64,000 nt of DNA from contig JAHREC010000062.1 of NCBI GenBank assembly GCA_020081605.1, positions 4,769,758-4,833,757 of the forward strand, given 5' to 3'. Position 1 is the stretch's first letter, and each line of letters opens with the position of its first letter. The DNA comes from Albifimbria verrucaria (Eukaryota; Ascomycota; Sordariomycetes; Hypocreales; Stachybotryaceae). Below the pieces are notes generated by a model. The model was not told the origin of the DNA, did not search any database, and saw nothing but the letters and a program-made list of their open reading frames with translations. A program made the position numbers and the translations under genes. Shown piece by piece: positions 58,973 to 64,000 of the stretch.

Positions 58973-61067
58973 TGCAATTGAGTGTAGGCCGTTTTGCCGA
59001 CATAGGGATAAGGGGCATAAGTCAGTAATTACGACAGATGCCCTGTGCGGTTCTTATTGACAGGCAAATTTTTCTAGACCCCGTTTGAGCAGGAAATGAG
59101 GAGAAATCTCCTTGTGGGTTTTATTGGGTGGATAACACGGAGAGTAATCTCACTCTAGCTTAGCCTCCGAGACTCCTGGGGAGCACTGGCATGACCTTGA
59201 ATAAGAAACCAAGGTCCAAGATAACTCCAGATGCGTTACACAGTACGAGTCATCAAAAATGATGTTCGTCTATGGAGCCGTCTTAATTACAGAGATTTCC
59301 CTCTATTGCTTCTCTTTATTGCTTTCTCGCCAACACTTATAATGTCTTTTGTACTCTTAATGCATCCCTCCCTGCCCTTTCGGTTTTTTGAAGCTATCAT
59401 CGTATTTCTGTCCTAGACCCGATCTGTTGGCTGTTGACGTCAGTATTCCGCCGTCGTCGCCAGTCCCTAGTTCCGTGCAATGTCGACATCCATGTACAAC
59501 ATACAATGCTCTTGGTGCGTTAGTGTATGTGAATCATGACTTTTTAGAATTTCTCCTTGACTGTCGCAAATTATCGTCGAACGGTTTAAAAATTAATTTT
59601 CTTTGGTTGATCATTGTTTCTTTATCGACATAGTCTACCATTGCCACCTCGGCCAGTTTATGTCCTTGAATCCGCCAAGATGCAGGACAGGTAGTCGACC
59701 CACAGGATCCCACCTATTCTTGATTGACTGTTTCTTCCACATTGGGGTTCATGCAGGATAATAAATGTATAGATTTGATAATCTCGAAGAATAAAAATAA
59801 GAAAAGATTAATGTATTTAAAAATTATAGTGATTTAAATATTATTTCCTATATATTGAAAACATTTTACTTAACATTAGTTTTTATTAATTGATTATTTA
59901 TTATATTATATTAAATACGATTTACATAACTATAGGCTAAGGTTCATTTGGCGCTGTATCTACAATCAGGTAACATTAGAGATATAAGTTACATTTCCTA
60001 CTGTTAGCCAACCTGCCCGACCTCTATATTCCTGGATCTTGGAACGACTTGACCAATCGTATCGAAAACCGCCATGATCATTATAAGGCGTGTCAAAACC
60101 CAGCCTGTAATGGTCTGGTGGCAAGCAGCCGCTTCCTGAATTTCTAGATCCCAGATCTTATGAGGTGACGAGTGCAAAAATTAAGTAGAAAAAGAAAAAA
60201 ATTCGCTGTCGGAGTGTACCATCATGAACTATCAACGTCTCCGCTCAGGAATCGTAGCTGCCGATGCCCGGAGATTGAAGAATGGCAACTGCTCCTCGCT
60301 GGCTTTTCCTATGACTTCAGCATTGGTTTTTCTTTTCTTTCTTGGTTCATTGACTATTTCTTGCATCACTTTCGCAAGAAGGTCAGGGTATCCCTAAGAA
60401 AACATAAACAACACCGTGACACCACAATATCCACATGGGAATGTGCGAAGGCTGTTGCATACTTGATACGCAAAATGCAAAGTCCAAGGCATAGATTAGC
60501 ATTCAACTCTTCCATTTTGAAGAGAAACCGATATACTATGAGGGTGAGCACTTTGGGTATGTTGGACTGGTGGCACAACTGTAGAACTCTCGCTCAGCGC
60601 ATACTTACGCGCCTATGCACCAATACACTGGATATGTCTACGAATCACTCAAGGGGTGATAAAGTGCATAATCTATCATCTAATTGTCTGTGCTCAAGTG
60701 TGAAAGCAAGGCATAGAGCTAAAATCTCGGGAATAACTGCCTCACACTGTATCTGCCTCTGTACACCAGCCAGACTACTCTGAACGAAACCATCGTTCTC
60801 GTGGGCGGCAGTGCTTGCTCAATTAATCGATAACCATATTCGGCTTGATATGATTTTCACGATGAGCAGTCAGATATAGAGGAGTGGAAGGTCACACTAA
60901 GGCTGTTGTCGAATCTCAGACTTCACTACATTGCAAATCTAGTGGCAAGCATAATGCTGCTTATCACTGTTATTTATTTGAATAGACAATTTTATTCATT
61001 TTCAAGTCTATTCCTTTCGATGTCCATTATGAACTCTATCTGATACTAGGGACCAAATAGAAGACCC
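58973..61067. other. Gene-poor region with AT-rich core
   Basis: About 2.1 kb. The segment 59765-59935 is almost entirely A/T. A 203-codon Lys/Arg-rich frame at 60172-60783 has no recognised domain, and I do not call it a gene. Confidence 0.45.
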
Positions 61068-61495
61068 TTAAAACTTGCCAGAGCCAATCTGCACGTTGAA
61101 GCAGGTGTTGATGGCAGTGCTGGGGAGACAGTGACAGAGGATCCAGAGCAGCCAGCGGCGCTGAAAACAGAGACTACGGGAGCGTGTGTTAGCAGATCTG
61201 ATAAAGCCTCTTGTTGTTGGATCATGTTCAACTTACCGGGTCTTGTGAGCTCGTTGTACCTGACCAACCAACTAGCGTAGGTAACGCTCTGTTGAGTGGC
61301 AGCCTGGCAAACACCAGTGCTGCTGGCGCCCTGGTCAACAAATTGCTGACCAGTGAGCAAAGTGCCTTGGCAGTTGGGGAGCGAGTAGAGGTGGAAGAGT
61401 GTGAAGCCAGGCGCCTGACGCTCGCTGACACCAGGGGCGGCGGTAACACCAGCAGCCGCAAGGGCGAGGGTAAGAAGGCCAGTAGTGAACTGCAT
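61068..61495 (-). CDS. Small secreted protein, about 121 aa
   Basis: Met at 61495 gives MQFTTGLLTLALAAAGVTAA, a strong signal peptide. Exon 1 (61495-61237) encodes FTLFHLYSLPNCQGTLLTG and AATQQSVTYASW. A 63-nt intron (61174-61236) leads to VSVFSAAGCSGSSVTVSP. One extra C in the CCCC run near 61120 puts the end in the frame STAINTCFNVQIGSGKF and then TAA at 61068-61070, a far more protein-like end than the uncorrected frame. Four Cys are visible. No catalytic motif is seen. Similar small secreted proteins are common in plant-associated fungi; function unknown. Confidence 0.78.
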
Positions 61496-64000
61496 TTTGG
61501 AAGAAGTGTCTGAGAAGATTGCGAGAAGTCTTGTTGTGCTTGTTGTGCTTGCTGCTATTTCTTCTGGTCGGAAGAGGCAGAGAGGGTTCCTTTTATAGTT
61601 CACGTTGACCACAACTTACCCCTCAGCCAAGTCCTGCCCCTCAACAAAGCAGGACCAGTACGGTGATCACGCAGGTACAAAATGTCGGTGAGATTGGTCA
61701 AGTTCAGACAGACCATGAGCGGTGTTGTGGGAAATCCATCCTAGCGTGATGGGAGCAGGCAGTATAGGGAGGCAGAAGGCGATGACGGGAACTGGTTTAG
61801 CGTAGGTTGCTTATCCTGGAGAATGGAATTATGCGGACGTGTCAGATTTAGGGAAGGTTAAACTGAAAGAGCATGTTTGATTGGAGAGCTTACGTTTGGT
61901 TGCGGCGTAGTTGAACTCTCTAGTTTCACCCTCCAGCCACTGAAGCGCCTGGGACTCTACAGCCATCCGTTGCTTGGAAGCGACTGGAAGGACCAACCAA
62001 GCTTATAATACGCTCCACATTCATTACTCCTCTGTCTGTACGTAGGCTGGATGCAAGTATACCCAGCCTATCCACACGAGGCTCGCCTGGCGCTTAGAGC
62101 CTCGAATGCTCGATCCCAGCTCCTTCATGACCACCGACATCCGAACTGCCAACACAAGCCCTGCAGTGCCGGCTCGGTTGCTTGGTGCTGTGCTCGGATA
62201 CATGGTGTTGGTGCAAGGATCATCTGGCAATAGTCTTCCTGCTTCGGCAAAACGCAGCCGCCGTTCCGGGCAGGGTGAGACGCGGTAGTGAGCATGCATA
62301 GCCGCTAATGCCAAGATTCACTGGAGTTTCCTCGTTGGCAAACGCTGAGACCCCGCCCCCACCCTATCAACGTCAGCAGGTACACCAGGCTAGACTTTTG
62401 AATGCCAGGCGTTGAGCTCAGACGCACGTTTTCAGGGAAGGTTCGTTTCTGAGACTAGCGAGGTTCCCGGATCTGACAATGATTTATAGCCTTTTGTATA
62501 TTGACCCGGCAGCATTGCTCCAACCGTAACTGCTTACCCCTCCTAAAGCCCTGAGACTGAAGCACTCAGGTAGGAACAGAGCGTGCGTGGATGTTCTCGC
62601 GTATGCACTATTAACAACTACTAGGAAGAAGCAAGGTTAATGGACGTCTTGCCCACTACGGATATCGATTTCAAGCATATCCCAAGCTCCTATTTGGCTG
62701 GGGCCCAGTGGCAATGGAGCACTATGTCGCAAGAAGCGCTAGGAGGATCGGATTGAGTGGACCAGTTGACAGGGGTGAAGATGCACTTACCTTGCAGGCA
62801 GGCGAAACTAGCTCAAGAATGTAGCCAAGGGGTGCCCAAAATGCATGGGCCCCGGTATAGCTGCCCCATCGCCCAATTTGGTCTCAATGCTAGCCGAAGG
62901 TATCTATTATACCAGAGGAAAAATGCACACACAGGTAGGATAAGAAGGATGAACCGCATTCACATTCTTCATAAAGTCGCGTTTATACAAAATATGCTTT
63001 ATGGTAATTAGGCTATATAGATACCCAGAAAAGAGGGGTAAAAGGGAAAATAGTCGGTCAAGCATTAACTATTCGGTTCAACGGGAACCTCTCTCCGCTG
63101 TTTGAGTAGTTTCTATTGTGTAATTCTAGCAGCGAACTAACGTAGCTCTTACTAGCTAGTTACTGCTAAGTTAAAGAGGATCTTAAGCCTGCTTCCTGCG
63201 TCATATTTAAAATATCAATACGAGAATGCATAACAGATAAGGTATAGCAACTTGCTATAGAAAATTGGAACAAATGAAATACAACCCAATATCGACGGAT
63301 TTTATCTATATTCCAACCAGTTAAGGCTTCGTAGAAGGTAATTCTGAAGAATAATCTTGTACATAATATAAGATGTACCTAGAATCCTTGAGTGAATGGG
63401 AAGAGACTCTTTCATAGAAAAGCGAGTTGGGCTTAGCTAAAGATCTTAAGGCCAGCTTGAAAGATTGATATAACACAATGGGTAAAGAAAAGTACGATAA
63501 CTATTACGCCCAATGTTGAAGAGTGGGTGATATTAGAAACGAGGCTGTTTTCTCTAAAGAGTGCAACCAAAGCCTGGTATCGCGACAGGGACAAAAGTCA
63601 TTTTAGATGACATATCTGGCCTCTCAACGGGCAACATTGGATCAGAATAACTTTAAGTATTCATAGACACCTATGCTACTTGAAAAATGGTTGTTTTGAG
63701 TAGAACAGAGGCTGAAGGGGAATAGGATCAGTTTACTGTCAGTTGTTCTAGGATGAGCAAAATTCGTATATCGGTGAAGCAGGTAGGACACTCTGGAAAG
63801 TATCATCAAAACCCCTTATCATGCCGTCATTGTGTCTCTATTCAATAATCCAATCAAGACATCATAGCCTTCAAAAAATGCTATAGGAGGAAATTCATTC
63901 CGAAGGCGGATCTTGCATTCCAAGCCCGGATCTATAAAATTTCCTCCCATGTAACCTGTGTATCACATAAGTAGTCATGGTGATTACTGTTAAGTATCTG
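61496..64000. other. Terminal gene-free stretch
   Basis: About 2.5 kb with only short frames (up to about 96 codons) on either strand. The first part is the promoter of the small secreted protein gene. The last kilobase looks AT-rich and is full of stops. Nothing recognised; a decayed transposon cannot be excluded. Confidence 0.4.

Noticed and set aside
60172..60783. 203-codon open frame rich in Lys, Arg and His
   Set aside because: No domain, no signal peptide, no splice support, and composition unlike the real genes around it.
1..64000. CRISPR arrays, rRNA genes, replication origin
   Set aside because: No regularly spaced repeats or rRNA sequence noticed; the window is fungal nuclear DNA with spliced genes.

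Overview
This is nuclear DNA of a filamentous ascomycete (Pezizomycotina). Genes carry several short introns of about 45-125 nt with GTATGT/GTAAGT-type donors. The gene set is typical of plant-associated or saprotrophic moulds: secreted polysaccharide enzymes (AA9, GH11, tannase/feruloyl esterase), four Zn2Cys6 regulators, a bZIP-DUF3425 regulator, P450s, MFS transporters, polyketide and terpene genes, and a PNP-NACHT-ankyrin NLR. The genus cannot be fixed from the sequence alone.

Layout. 0-1.3 kb: AA9 lytic polysaccharide monooxygenase. 2.4-2.5 kb: tRNA-Arg(ACG) next to a duplicate of its own 5' half. 3.2-3.5 kb: a 252-bp MITE. 3.5-5.3 kb: tannase/feruloyl esterase. 5.5 kb: HET-domain remnant. 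7-9.3 kb: orphan secreted protein and a Zn2Cys6 factor. 11-13 kb: membrane protein. 14.1-15.4 kb: qutG-like inositol-phosphatase family gene. 15.9-16.3 kb: two-repeat cysteine-rich secreted protein with an in-frame TGA between the repeats. 17.7-25.5 kb: SDR, bZIP-DUF3425, MFS exporter, Zn2Cys6 factor. 27-31 kb: the essential splicing factor gene RSE1. 32-44 kb: isochorismatase-like protein, 3' fragment of a highly reducing PKS (ER-KR-ACP), ToxD/LovC-like reductase, sugar transporter, P450, Zn2Cys6 factor. 45-49.7 kb: NLR. 50-54.2 kb: Tri5-type sesquiterpene cyclase and P450, divergently transcribed. 55-56 kb: GH11 xylanase homologue lacking the usual acid/base Glu. 56.8-59 kb: fourth Zn2Cys6 factor. 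61 kb: small secreted protein. The rest is gene-poor.

How genes may work together. The cyclase/P450 pair looks like a minimal sesquiterpenoid module. The PKS fragment, trans-ER-like reductase, P450, transporter and regulator look like an eroded or rearranged secondary-metabolite locus. The AA9, GH11 and esterase genes belong to plant-polymer degradation.

The main caveat is that most long genes, including RSE1, can only be read through by assuming single missing bases, nearly always in short homopolymers. I counted roughly 40 such places by hand and found no matching insertions. This looks more like a homopolymer-deletion error profile in the assembly than true pseudogenisation. Gene spans below are therefore given end to end, with the breaks noted. 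Exon borders were worked out by eye from splice sites and family motifs.
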